Shown: positions 34,641 to 45,231, counted from the first letter of the stretch. The stretch: 64,000 bases of DNA from Isoperla grammatica (GCA_945910005.1 OX246744.1:42396777-42460776), one strand, 5' to 3'. Notes: generated from the sequence alone by a model not told the origin. A program made the numbers and translations.

Positions 34641-37600
34641 ATGGAGTCGGATCAAGTGCCTACGGTAATAGTCCAACCGTCTGTGAACTCTCTTCCGCCC
34701 TTTGCTAAACTTAAGGGGCAAGAGAACTGGGTTGATTGGAAATATCTCATAGAGCTACACTTGGGAGGGGTGGTCATGAACAACATTTCACTTGACCATT
34801 TTCTTCTCAATGAACCACTCAGCAGTCAAAAGGACATGGACAAGGCAGCGAGAAGAATCCTGAGCTTTATGATAGAACCAAGTCTCCTGCTGCATGTAAG
34901 GACAACTACAACGGCAAAACGGGCGTGGGAAAATCTGTGCCAAGTGTTTGAAGACTCTGGTGTTCACAGAAGACTTGCTCTCCTGGATCAGTTAATGGAC
35001 ATTAGACATGATAATTTTTCATCTTTAAATGCATATGTCATGGCTTTCACGGATGTATTTGAAAAATTGCGATCCGCCGGGAAACCTTTTGATGAGGAAT
35101 CCGGAGCGTACCTAATGCTGCGCAACCTGAAACATGAGTATAAATGGCTCCGCCAACTAATCGAGCGAAGTGTCAAGAAAGAAGATGATCTAAAAATCGA
35201 GTACGTAACGAGAGAATTAACGAGGGAAGCTCAGAAAGAAGCTGCGGAACTGACGTCATCAGCGCTACGGGCGAGCAGCGGTAGTGGTCCGAACTACCCA
35301 AGAACTTCCAACGGTTCGTCGTCTAGAGGGCAGCAGCAACAGCAACCCCGAGATGGCAACAAGCAAACAACAGGAACCCAAGATGGAAACCGTCGAAACA
35401 ACAGACTTTTTTGTCAAATTTGCAAAAAGCATGGACACAAGGCCAACGATTGCTGGCACAGAAAGACTGAAAATACCAATAATAATGCTGGTAATAGCAA
35501 CAGTAATAATGGTAATGCTGGTAATAGCAACAGCAATAATGGTAATGCTGGCAATAGTAACAGCAATAATGGTAGGCCTAATGTTGGCAATAGCGGTAAG
35601 TCAGGCAACTCGGGCCCATCACAATGGGTACTCAAATTAGCTGCTATGCGCTCGAGTTATTCTGATGAAAGTAAGCCTAGTATAGATTGGTATATAGATT
35701 CAGGTTCATGTAATCACATGACTTACAGAAAAGATTTAATGGTAGATTATAAGATGACAGAATCTAATACTATTGAATGTGCTAGTGAGCAAACACTGCA
35801 CACAGAAGGTGAAGGCAACATTGAGGTTAGGGGACAGAATGGCCTGACAGGTGTTAGGGCCACCTATGTTCCAAAGCTGACAGCAAACTTGCTATCTGTG
35901 GGAAGGATATGTAGTACAGGATATATTACTCTCTTTGACAGTGACAAATGTGGAGTGTATAGACCAGAAGACATTCAAGTAGTAGGTAAACCCCTGCTTG
36001 AAGGTAAGCAATCCAATAACACTTACAAGGTGTCAATGGAAGTAGAACCTGCCAAAGCTATGAAGGCTACAAGCTCTAACTATAAGTTGTGGCATGAAAG
36101 ATTTGCTCACATAGGTAATGGTAACCTAAAAAAGCTACAGGGTGGTCTAGTAAGTGGGTTAAGTCCAATAGCCGAGGAAACATTTGATGTGTGTGATGTT
36201 TGTGTCAGGGCAAAGCACACTAGAGCTCCTTTTCCAAAGAAAGGTGCAACAAGAGCCACAGAGATATTAGACTTAATTCACACAGATGTCTGTGAAATCA
36301 CAGATGGTCTGTCATGGGAAGGCTACAGGTACTTTGCTACTTTCACTGATGATAAGACTAGATTCACTGTAATTGCTCTTTTAAAATCAAAAAATGAAGT
36401 CTTAGATAAGTTCAAACAATACAAAACAATGGTAGAAAATCACTTGGGGAAATCTATAAAAATAGTCCGCTCAGATAATGGTAAAGAATATTGCTCAAAA
36501 GATTTTGACGAATATCTGAAAGAAACTGGGATTGTTCGACAACTGTCTGTTGCGTATAGTCCAGAGCAAAATGGAGTGGCAGAAAGGACAAACAGGACAC
36601 TCTTAGAAAAAACTAGGGCACTGTTAAAAGAATCTGGTTTGGGAAACAAATTCTGGGGAGAAGCACTAAAAACAGCTGTGTATCTAAAAAATCTATCCCC
36701 AACTGTAGCAGTAAAAGATATGGTACCGTATGAGGCATGGACTGGCACTAAGCCGAATGTAGAACACTTGAAAATTTTTGGATGTTTAGCATATGTTCAT
36801 GTAAGAAAAGAAGAAAGTAAAAAACTTAAAGATAGGAGTGAGAAGTATGTTTTTGTAGGCTATGATGAGGAAAAGAAGGGATATATTTTGATTGACCCAA
36901 AGAGTCCAAAAGCTAGTATGAAAGTAGAAAGAAGCGTTATCTTTAATGAGAAATGTTTTCCTTCTCTGAATGTGGTAACAAACACGAATGAAAACGTAGA
37001 ACTACCCAAAGTGGCCCCAGAGATAGAGATAAAAGTGCAGGCAAGGCAACGTGTTAACTCGGAAAGTAGTAGTAGTACAACTGAGACGCATACGTCAACT
37101 GACAACGAAAATAGATCAGAGGATGAAGTAAGTAGTGAAAGTGATGCGGATACTACGTGTTCAGAAGGTAGGAAGTCAGGGGGTGATGAAAACAAAGGAA
37201 GATTAAATTTAAGGGTTAATCCAAAGAGAAAGGAATTTGGTGATGAATTTGTCACTAGTTTTCTGGCAGCAGACGATTCAGATGATGAGCCAGAGACTAG
37301 AGATCTAGCTCTTGCAAGTTCAAAGAAAATTCTTTGGGAGGAAGCAATGAATGCAGAAATTTCATCATTAATGAAAAATAATGTTTGGACACTAGTGGAT
37401 AGGCCCGCCAACAAAAATGTTGTGAAAAGTAAATGGGTGTTTAAGGTAAAAAGAGGGGCAGATGGAAGTGTAGATAGATATAAGGCACGACTTGTTGCAA
37501 AAGGGTTTTCCCAGAAATATGGGTATGATTACTATGAAACATTCTCTCCAGTGGTGAGAGCAGAAAGTTTACGAGTATTGTTATCTCTTGCAAATTGTTT

Positions 37601-38822
37601 AAATCTAAACATGTCACACATTGACATCTGTACAGCTTTTCTCCATGGGGAACTGGAGGAGGAAGTTTTTATGGAACAGCCTGAGGGGTTTCAGGAAGGA
37701 AATAAGGTATGTAAACTTTCTAGGGCAATCTATGGGCTTAAACAGGCCTCAAGGGCCTGGAATATAAAAATTCATAATTTCCTTGTTGAATCTGGTTACA
37801 CCAGGACTAAAAGTGATCCATGTGTTTACATTAAAAATAAAGAGAATGGTTTGTACAATATTGTCTGTATTCATGTTGATGATATTTTTGTAATGTCAAA
37901 TGATAAAGATGAAGAAGAGAATTTGAAAAGGAGGTTAACAGATAATTTTGAATGCAGAGATCTTGGAGAGCTTAATCATTTTCTAGGTGTAAATCTTCAA
38001 CGAGACAGAAATACTGGAAAAATTAAGTTAAGTCAGGAACACTATGTAAACAAACTTGTATCTAGGTTTCAAGTAGAGAACCTTTGTACATTCAAGACTC
38101 CTATGGAGAGTGGTGTAGACCTTTCGAGAAATGAGGGTGATAAACCTGATGTACCTTATCAAAATTTGATTGGTTCATTAATGTATCTAAGTATTTGGAC
38201 CAGACCTGACATTACTCAGGCAGTAAACTATTTAAGTCAGTTCAATAATTGTTATGGACAAGAGCACTGGGACTGTGCTGTTAGAGTGTTGCGTTATGTG
38301 AAAGGTACAAAAACCAAAGGCATTAATTTTTTAAAACCAAATGATAATGTTGTAAATTCATTGATTGGTTACTGTGATGCCGATTGGGCAAGGGACAAAG
38401 TGGACAGAAAGTCATATTCAGGGTACTTGTTTCTATTAGGGGGTGGACCCATTTCATGGCGGTCCAAGAAGCAGTCATTTGTTGCTCAATCATCGGCCGA
38501 GGCGGAATATGTTTCACTATCACAAGCTTCGAATGAGGCAGTTTACCTAAGAAAACTAATCATGCAGCTTTTATCAATTAAGGATTTTTGTGTACAAATA
38601 AATTGTGACAATCAATCTGCTATATTTCTAGCAAAAAATGATGCATTTCAAGCTAGAACTAAGCAAATTGACATTTCTTGTCATGTTGTTAGAGATCTAG
38701 TTCATAAGAAGTTTATCAGTGTGAAACATCTGCGATCAGAGCTAATGATAGCAGATATCCTTACAAAGCCTTTGGCAGGACCTAAGTTCTTGCAGTTCAC
38801 CTCATTAATGAAAGTCGAATAG
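34641..38822 (+). CDS. gag-pol: copia gag-pol polyprotein (1393 aa)
   Basis: One open frame encodes the whole element. Gag occupies about residues 1-330, with a zinc knuckle C258-C261-H266-C271 (CX2CX4HX4C) and an Asn/Gly-rich stretch with three 10-residue repeats (about 281-310). The aspartic protease motif is D353-S354-G355. Integrase has an HHCC finger (H485, H490, C518, C521) and a catalytic triad D549, D612, E648 with the expected 35-residue spacing. Reverse transcriptase spans about 895-1140, with an acidic residue at D995 and the VDD motif at 1079-1081, preceded by His instead of the usual Tyr. RNase H follows with D1246, E1287 and D1323. The start at 34641 is the first ATG of the frame, about 145 nt after the PBS. 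No stop or frameshift separates gag from pol, so the Gag:Pol ratio would need splicing or proteolysis, as in Drosophila copia. All expected catalytic residues are present. Confidence 0.98.
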   Translation: MESDQVPTVIVQPSVNSLPPFAKLKGQENWVDWKYLIELHLGGVVMNNISLDHFLLNEPLSSQKDMDKAARRILSFMIEPSLLLHVRTTTTAKRAWENLCQVFEDSGVHRRLALLDQLMDIRHDNFSSLNAYVMAFTDVFEKLRSAGKPFDEESGAYLMLRNLKHEYKWLRQLIERSVKKEDDLKIEYVTRELTREAQKEAAELTSSALRASSGSGPNYPRTSNGSSSRGQQQQQPRDGNKQTTGTQDGNRRNNRLFCQICKKHGHKANDCWHRKTENTNNNAGNSNSNNGNAGNSNSNNGNAGNSNSNNGRPNVGNSGKSGNSGPSQWVLKLAAMRSSYSDESKPSIDWYIDSGSCNHMTYRKDLMVDYKMTESNTIECASEQTLHTEGEGNIEVRGQNGLTGVRATYVPKLTANLLSVGRICSTGYITLFDSDKCGVYRPEDIQVVGKPLLEGKQSNNTYKVSMEVEPAKAMKATSSNYKLWHERFAHIGNGNLKKLQGGLVSGLSPIAEETFDVCDVCVRAKHTRAPFPKKGATRATEILDLIHTDVCEITDGLSWEGYRYFATFTDDKTRFTVIALLKSKNEVLDKFKQYKTMVENHLGKSIKIVRSDNGKEYCSKDFDEYLKETGIVRQLSVAYSPEQNGVAERTNRTLLEKTRALLKESGLGNKFWGEALKTAVYLKNLSPTVAVKDMVPYEAWTGTKPNVEHLKIFGCLAYVHVRKEESKKLKDRSEKYVFVGYDEEKKGYILIDPKSPKASMKVERSVIFNEKCFPSLNVVTNTNENVELPKVAPEIEIKVQARQRVNSESSSSTTETHTSTDNENRSEDEVSSESDADTTCSEGRKSGGDENKGRLNLRVNPKRKEFGDEFVTSFLAADDSDDEPETRDLALASSKKILWEEAMNAEISSLMKNNVWTLVDRPANKNVVKSKWVFKVKRGADGSVDRYKARLVAKGFSQKYGYDYYETFSPVVRAESLRVLLSLANCLNLNMSHIDICTAFLHGELEEEVFMEQPEGFQEGNKVCKLSRAIYGLKQASRAWNIKIHNFLVESGYTRTKSDPCVYIKNKENGLYNIVCIHVDDIFVMSNDKDEEENLKRRLTDNFECRDLGELNHFLGVNLQRDRNTGKIKLSQEHYVNKLVSRFQVENLCTFKTPMESGVDLSRNEGDKPDVPYQNLIGSLMYLSIWTRPDITQAVNYLSQFNNCYGQEHWDCAVRVLRYVKGTKTKGINFLKPNDNVVNSLIGYCDADWARDKVDRKSYSGYLFLLGGGPISWRSKKQSFVAQSSAEAEYVSLSQASNEAVYLRKLIMQLLSIKDFCVQINCDNQSAIFLAKNDAFQARTKQIDISCHVVRDLVHKKFISVKHLRSELMIADILTKPLAGPKFLQFTSLMKVE

Positions 38823-38830
38823 TTGCATAT

Positions 38831-38840
38831 CAAGGGGGTG
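38831..38840 (+). promoter_or_regulatory. polypurine tract of copia
   Basis: CAAGGGGGTG lies immediately before the 3' LTR and is the expected plus-strand primer. Confidence 0.8.
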
Positions 38841-39049
38841 TGTTAAGATTTGATATTCATCTATTCAGATTTCTAGAGTTCAGTATAATTTTAAGTATTT
38901 GAAATGTTTTCCCGCACTGCCCTGTACCACGTGATTTCCGTATAATTCAATAAAGCATACTTCCGGTTTTTCTCTACTCAACTGTGGTCGTCATTCGTGT
39001 CGTATCCTACAATTAATCACGATCCATGGAACAATCCTAATATTTAATA
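38841..39049 (+). repeat. copia 3' LTR (209 bp)
   Basis: Identical to the 5' LTR over the full length. Polyadenylation signal AATAAA at 38949-38954. Confidence 0.96.
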
Positions 39050-39558
39050 GATCACTCTTATGATTGACGTCATTATGTAAAACTACACATTGATTGATTG
39101 AACAAACTTACTTATCCAAATGATAGCTGGCTACTGACTAGTGTCCGCATGTCGCGCGGGGGCGATGGACCGACCGCAGGTAGCCTACCCTCCTCCTAGG
39201 GTTGGTTGCAAACTACCCTGTTCGTCCGCACGTGCGCCAATGTGGCTATTAGAACCGTGTTAGTTCAAAAAAAAAAAAAAATGTCAGGTTAGGCCTTACG
39301 AAGAGTTGTGTTCGCACACGGGATGGTGTGCGCGTAGAGGGTTTGAATGGGCAACAGATACCTCGGGGCGGGAACGGACATTTACTGCAGAAAGACTCCT
39401 GCCGAATATACATGCTCTGGCCCGGCCATAATAATTAACATTAGTTGGAAATTGAAATTGAAAATTAAGATTAGATTTTAAATTTATTTTTTGTTTATTT
39501 ATCGCAAATATTTTGGGGGTGCGCGTGCGTATGTGCGCATATGCACGAGCCGCCCCTG

Positions 39559-39696
39559 CTACGAGTACAGTCATAGCAGAAAAGTATGACACTAGGCACG
39601 AAGGAAATACATGTAAGCAAGTACACCACTCCCGTGTTACATTTTAAGCGCATGTTCCAAAGGAGAGGGGGGGGTAAGTCAAGAGATAAGTACGAG
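39559..39696 (+). repeat. 134-bp tandem repeat, middle block
   Basis: One unit remains between the two hAT insertions. It begins with the right copy of CTACGAGT and ends with AGTACGAG, the duplication of the second hAT. Splicing out the hATs restores a period of 131-139 bp. Confidence 0.93.
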
Positions 39697-41075
39697 CAGT
39701 GGCGTAGCTATCGGGGGGCAGAGGGTGCAGTTGCACTCGGGCCCGGGCCCCTTTGCCTCTTTGCTTGACTGCACTTACAAACGAATTTGGCTATTTTTTT
39801 ACTATAAATAGTTATCCAATTAGCTTTTCCTGTTGAATTGAATCAATAAGTGACATACAGACGGATTTGCCATGGTCAAGAAAAGCTATTTAGACTGATG
39901 GTTTCTCTTATAGGAGAGGGTTGGTCATCAATTCAGTATTCGTTGCTCCCTCATTGGGTGTGGACTGAAGGCGCGTGTGTGAAGTGAACTCTGAGTGTCC
40001 CCGTTCCTCTTAGTGCTTTTACTGCGGTTAGTTCTACATATTTTAAAAACTAATATTTGTTGGGTTAGGTCTATTGTTTGTGTATGATTGTGTCGTGTGG
40101 TTTGAGTAATTGAAATATAGTTGGCCTATTAGGTCTATATACAAAGAGTTAAAATTTACGTTTCAAACATGAATGTGTATAAACATGAAAGTGGCACCAT
40201 GAGAAGGGAGAAAAGAAAGAAAGTGTAATCGAATCAAACAGCTACCAAAACTTGACACATTCTTTCAAGTACGTACTAGTCGTCCATCAGGCCGTACCAA
40301 AACGTAAGTAAAGATACAACCGATCCTGAAGATAATCAAGAGCAACAGCAACTTTTAGTTGAAGAGTTACACAATGATGATTTAACGGTACAGAACCCTA
40401 CTGATATCCCTGAGCAGACCAATACTAGCTACTCTTCCAACAACGCCGACTTTAATAAATTCATGTCTCAAGATATGCCCATATCACACTACTACAATTG
40501 GAATCGTAGACTGGAGTCGCCAATTGCAATCGCAATCTACAATTATCCAATCACACTTGACCAGCTGACAATCCTAAAATCGTTCAACTAGGAAATAAAT
40601 TCAATAATAATAACTAAAAAGACAAGCCTTAATCACAAACAAATATATAATTAAAGTTATTGGCTCTTTGTTTCCATTAAAATAGTTGTTGCTTGAGGTT
40701 ATGTTGTGACAGTGCTCAAAACGTATTTAACCGTTCTCCTTCCTGATTGGTTCACGTGACTCGGATCTACGATTCCCAATCTTATTTTAGAGCTCCGTCT
40801 ATAAAAAGATTGCAACCGTAGACTGGCCGAACTGAGCTACTGCGCATGCGCCGCCAATCGTAAGCTCGAATCTACGATTTCAATTGTCAGTTCGGAACCT
40901 AATGTGATATGGCCTATAAACGATTCATTATCTCTTTAAGACCTTGCAAACCATGCGGCCCATTATCTTGTGTATGTGTTTTGTGCGTATAAACCAAAAA
41001 TGGGGGGAGGGGGGGGGGGGGGGGCCGTCGTGTCCAGTTTGCACCCGGGCCCGTAAAGGCGTAGCTACGCCACTG
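39697..41075 (+). mobile_element. hAT element H2 (1379 bp)
   Basis: TIRs CAGTGGCGTAGCTA and TAGCTACGCCACTG, with exact 8-bp duplication AGTACGAG at 39689-39696 and 41076-41083. It is a different family from H1. Near the ends GGGCCCGGGCCCC-like words form further inverted sequence. The interior keeps a broken piece of protein-coding sequence. Confidence 0.95.
40168..40290 (+). pseudogene. hAT transposase N-terminal remnant
   Basis: An ATG is followed by a short basic frame (KHESGTMRREKRKK) that stops. A second frame nearby reads LPKLDTFFQ. A basic stretch followed by an L-P-K-x-x-x-F-F motif is common at the start of some animal hAT transposases, as far as I know. The frames are out of phase and the catalytic region is absent, so it is a deletion derivative. 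Confidence 0.45.
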
Positions 41076-41215
41076 AGTACGAGTACAGTCATTGCAAAAA
41101 AAGTATGACACTACCCACGAAGGAAATACATGCAAGCAAGTACACCACTCCCGTTACATTTTATGCATGTGTTCCTAAGGAGAGAGGGGGGGGGGGGGGT
41201 TAAATCAGGAGATGT
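41076..41215 (+). repeat. 134-bp tandem repeat, right block
   Basis: Last partial unit, with GTATGACACTACCCACGAAG and a G-run of about 14, ending where a SINE-like sequence begins. Confidence 0.9.
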
Positions 41216-41217
41216 CA

Positions 41218-41475
41218 AAAGTACGGCTTATGTGGTTGGAGCACGGGCCCTAGGCGAACGACACCTATAGGCAGGGTCGTGGGTTCGAATCGGGTAACTG
41301 TCCTTACTCCACTCCTATCATCGTCTCGAATAGCATTTCGCAATAAAGTGATAGTGATAAGTGATTCACATAGGGTCCAAATATGACCAGAGAATTGAAT
41401 TAACCTCCCCAGTACATAATCGCTTCCATTTAGCCTGTTTCTAGTTTTAAAGTGTATAATAAATAAACAAATCAC
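41218..41475 (+). mobile_element. SINE4 candidate (tRNA-like head)
   Basis: The head has TATGTGGTTGGAGCACGGG (A-box-like) and GGGTTCGAATCGGG (B box) spaced as in a tRNA. A body of about 190 bp and an AATAAATAAACAAAT tail follow. There is only one copy in the window, so family status is inferred from structure. Confidence 0.6.
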
Positions 41476-42102
41476 ATCTAATTAAATGAGCAACAATGGC
41501 TGGCTGGCTTTACATCCCAATTAACACATCAAGAACAATTAAAATATAAAAAAATAATAATAACATTTTGTTTTAATTCAAGACTGCGAGCACCGGCTAT
41601 GCATCCTACTGCAGCTCTAGGCACGCATATACACGCAGGCAAGCACGCATGACGAGCGAGAACTAACACGCTACATCGAGGCGCAAGCACGCACGCACAA
41701 CCTTTAGCCAGGGGTCAAACACAACACACGAAATAAACTCGATTTTATTAAAAAAAAAAAAAAAATAAAATTCTGTTTCTTCATTTCCTAAATGTAACTC
41801 ACGGCTTTGAAAATATGTTCAACATAATATGTCAACAAGAAGGGAACGTATCCTATCAACACGCCCCCTCCCCCCCCCCCCTCAACATAGCCCGGAAGTA
41901 CAAAAGAACCTCTCTTATCAACTAATAAGCCACAGATAATCTTGCATGGTCGACCGCGATGACCAGGGACATCCGTCGTCTTCGTATCGCCGCATCCCGA
42001 GGAGGAAACAAGGAGGGGAGGGGGGGGGGAGGGGGGGGGGGGCGTCGGAAGTAAGTTAAACTCAAGCCGGAGGAAGACAGACATCTTTACAGGCAAAGAA
42101 AA
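41476..42102. other. unannotated spacer with simple repeats
   Basis: Contains an A15-17 run near 41749-41765 and G/C homopolymers near 41868-41882 and 42015-42042. No exon. Confidence 0.4.
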
Positions 42103-42356
42103 CAAACCGATAGAGGTGGCTCAGCGGTGAGACGCGTGACTAATTCGGGAGGTCGCCGGTTCGATTCTTGCCACCGGCAGTCCTGACTGGAGGTTTTCCT
42201 CAGTCGTAAAGGCGAATGCTGGGATTGAGTCCTATACTATAGCAGCCCTCGAACATTCCTTCCCAGCTATCCAAACATCCTAACATACCTAGTTAGTCAC
42301 GGGCACATCAGGTAAAGCTGGTGTGCACCCTATAACAGGGATTCCTACAAAAAAAA
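42103..42356 (+). mobile_element. SINE1 copy, complete
   Basis: Head CCGATAGAGGTGGCTCAGCG (A box) and CCGGTTCGATTCTTGCC (B box), body with CAGTCGTAAAGGCGAATGCT, and 3' words GGTGTGCACCCTATAAC, ending in an A-run. GGCAAAGAAA repeats on both sides as a target duplication. Confidence 0.88.
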
Positions 42357-42532
42357 GGCAAAGAAAGAAAGCACGGGGGGTTTGAGGAACGAGCCTCCCC
42401 CCCCCCAACAAGACAAAACTCTGCAACCGGTATCAATCATTGAAGACTCGATCAAAATAATATAATCGGTCCAACGTAGCCTTTAGAAGTGTTCTGAGGA
42501 GCCGAATACAATAGTACTAAAAATCGAAACAC

Positions 42533-42674
42533 GTCAACTGTGGGCGTGGCTAACGAGGTTACGACATGAATTTGTTGAGTTTCGTTGAATTATAGCGTGC
42601 ATGAAAGGGCCAGTAGATATGAGGTGGATCTGAGATCGGTATGCGAATACTTATGTTGGGGCTAGTATAGGTAA
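42533..42674 (+). mobile_element. M3 MITE, 3' fragment
   Basis: Retains TGTGGGCGTGGCTAACGAGG and ATGCGAATACTTATGTTGGG. The left part is missing. Confidence 0.7.
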
Positions 42675-42844
42675 CGTAGGACCTCTTCAAAACACTACAA
42701 TGATGGGGCCGTGTTACTGGCAAAACAAATTGCTCATTCAAGTCAAGATAGAATCATGTGAGTCTGAAGCGTCGGACATTCCCGTCTTCAAATATCCCCG
42801 TGACTCAGAGTCAGGGGGACTACGGGACTCGACTTGACACTGAC

Positions 42845-43050
42845 GCATCGCAACAACAAGTACTGCACTGTCATGACTATTGCAACAACAGGTACAGCCA
42901 TGTCCCGAGTGTTGCAACAACAAATACAGTACCATAATGAGTATTTCAACAACACAGTACAGTGCTGTCATGAGCATTGAAGCAAGTACAGTACAGTACC
43001 GTCATGTGTATTGCAACAAGTACAGTGCTGTCATGAGTAGCGCGGTACGT
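42845..43050 (+). repeat. imperfect 30-bp tandem repeat
   Basis: Repeated units of the type GCAACAACAAGTACAGTACT and GTCATGAGTATT, about six or seven copies with indels. Confidence 0.8.
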
Positions 43051-44767
43051 ACAGCACCGCAAAGAGTTATTCGAGCGAGAGCGTTGCACTCAGGCACTCA
43101 AGGAGTAACGGGAGGGAGGATTTTATAATTGAATAGGATAACATTATAATAAATAAATAAATTTTGCAGGTCCTCTCTTCCCTCCCCCCCTTTTTCTCAT
43201 TCTTATGGTCTGACATATTTGCAAAGAATTTAAAGCAATTTCTTACTTCGCGATTCGCAGTTACATAAATAAGTGGTTACAAGCACATAGGATGGTGCCT
43301 CTCTCACCTGTATATGTATATATATATGTTATCTTATAAAATAAAACATAAAAATAGAAAATGCTAATGAAAGTATAATGTTCACATTAAATTTGAATGT
43401 TTAGCTTAAAATGGCTGTACAGCTGTATACAAAATAATAAATAAATAAATAATTAATTAATACAAAAATGTGAAACCAGAAATTAAAAAACCAACCCCGA
43501 CTGGGAATCGAACCCAGGAGAAGGGGAGAAAGGAAGAGAGAACCTGCTATATTTATTTATTTAATAATTTATTTTTAATAATTTCTGGATCTCACATAAT
43601 ATCCACGACAAGAGTGTTTCTTGCAAAAATATGTAAATAATAAAATAAATGCACATATTCCTGGCTGGTCTTATTTCAGCCGGTATCTTCAGCGAACTGG
43701 TCGGCTGTTCTATACACCAGCCTGTGTGATAACCGGCCTAGTAAGCTGTAGCAGCTTAGCCTAGCCTAGCCAGACCAACCATGCATCCTTCTACCGTTAT
43801 CGGAATTAATTATCTGATAAATGAGCTGGCTCATTATATTTTATTACCAACAACTCGGGCAGGATATTTCGTATTTCGGCCACTAGAGACTTGAAATTTA
43901 AGAAACAAGGAAACAAGTTTGGTAGTATGCAGCAACATTCTTGGGCTCCAATCTGGGCCCAGGGTGACTCTGCCGGTCGTAAGAGACGACTAAAAGAGAC
44001 CTTGTGTCCCTCCTCCCCCCCAACTGTCCCTGGCCTACCCCCATGGCGACCACCGCGATGTACAATGGGTCTGATTCAGCCAATTAATTATTAATTCTTT
44101 AACTGGGTGCCCTATAATGACAACCCTATGATTGTTATATTTGTAATTTTGTCAACCCAATTTCGAGTTCTTACGAAACTACATTCCCGACATATTTTGT
44201 CACTGTTTCATTATTACTCATTGATTGTGTATCGTCCTCAAAATGTAACAGTCACAATTCGGCGCGGTTTTTCCAGTGAGGCTTTCCTTCACCAACAAAT
44301 CTCTTACGAATTTCCTCCCTGTCGTCTGAAGGGAGCGCCGTGTAAACGTTTAAACGTGTACAATGTACGTACACGCTCGCGTGAAAATATACGTGTGAAA
44401 TAATACAAGGCTCAACGTAGTATTCAGACCCGTTTCATGCACATTCATTCAAAGAAAGTCCACAGATTGTTAGGGGTTCTTTCATTGCTGTCTATGCACA
44501 CGCCTGTTTTACCACGCCAACCAAGATTCCTCGTGTTTCAATTAAGTCTCAGATCATGTCGACGATTTGGTTGTAAATGTGCTGTTATAATAATAACCTT
44601 GATTAACCGGTTCTTACGCAGTTAGTCGAAACACTAACGTGAGCTTTGGTAGTGGTCGCGCTTCGTTGGCCGTGGCCGTATCATGTGCAGGCGTGATGCA
44701 CGCGTCTTGTACACGTCGACACATGTGATGCACGCGTCTTGACGACACTGTACATACAACACACATA
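43051..44767. other. unannotated spacer
   Basis: AT-rich, with a T-rich and A-rich patch at 43300-43620. AACCCCGACTGGGAATCGAACCCAGG near 43493 resembles a reversed tRNA T arm and is probably a SINE relic. No exon is supported. Confidence 0.4.
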
Positions 44768-44880
44768 CAGTGGCGTACGCAGGAATATATTTGGGGGGAT
44801 GCTGCCCAGAATAGGACATAACTGTACTCTGTAGTAAAATGTGCTCCACAAACGACACGATGAAGACTGTTTGGAGGGGA
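44768..44880 (+). mobile_element. possible hAT left-end fragment
   Basis: CAGTGGCGTACGCAGG followed by a G-rich stretch looks like a hAT terminus of the H2/H3 type. No partner end was found. A lone opposite end (TAGTTACGCCACTG) occurs at 45476-45489. Confidence 0.4.
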
Positions 44881-45031
44881 GGGGGGGGGGGGGGGGAGGG
44901 GTGCCACCCACAATGGCGTCGCAGGCAATTTATGAAGTGGTTTTAATGAGTAACATGTTAAAGCAATGTGCGGGAAAAGCAAGGGGTCTTCCCTGCAGCC
45001 CGGGGCTTCATGGATATTTCCTGCTTTTTAA

Positions 45032-45231
45032 TGATGATGCTATTTGGGGTTTTACGTCCCATATTTTTGCAACGAGGCTAATCGAGACAGTGAGAGAGGT
45101 ATTATGAGGATGAAAAACACCACACGACATCCATGCCCAAGCCAGGATTCGAGCCTGGAACGCAGAGACCGCGGTTTACTAGACCACTATCGGCCTAATC
45201 GACCTCGGCCAACTGCGCCGGCCGGCGTGTG
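45032..45231 (-). mobile_element. SINE2 copy, complete
   Basis: On the minus strand it has GCAGTTGGCCGAGGTCGATT and GGCTCGAATCCTGG as A- and B-box regions, and tail GGGACGTAAAACCCC. TGCTTTTTAA at 45022-45031 and 45232-45241 is a perfect 10-bp target duplication. Confidence 0.92.

Larger units (their letters stand above)
34273..39049 (+). mobile_element. full-length copia-type LTR retrotransposon
   Basis: Contains, in order, a 5' LTR, a PBS, a single uninterrupted gag-pol frame, a polypurine tract and a 3' LTR, about 4.78 kb in all. The integrase-before-RT order and zinc-knuckle gag place it in Ty1/copia (Pseudoviridae-type elements). The flanks share TAGAT. If the LTR ends ...TTTAA, this is a standard 5-bp duplication. 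If it ends ...TTTAATA, the duplication is only GAT. Both readings restore the same empty hAT sequence. There is no envelope-like frame. Identical LTRs and an intact frame indicate a recent insertion. Confidence 0.98.
33779..39558. mobile_element. hAT element H1 carrying the copia retrotransposon
   Basis: Perfect 15-bp TIRs CAGGGGCGGCTCGTG and CACGAGCCGCCCCTG, with exact 8-bp duplication CTACGAGT at 33771-33778 and 39559-39566. Without the copia insertion the element is about 1.0 kb, with no transposase, so it is non-autonomous. It sits inside a unit of the 134-bp tandem repeat. Confidence 0.96.

Noticed and set aside
35284..35640. 118-codon alternative-phase frame inside gag
   Set aside because: Shadow of the Asn/Gly repeat region of gag. 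The main frame carries the zinc knuckle.
36860..37414. 184-codon minus-strand frame inside copia
   Set aside because: Antisense shadow of the Ser/Glu-rich linker between integrase and reverse transcriptase.
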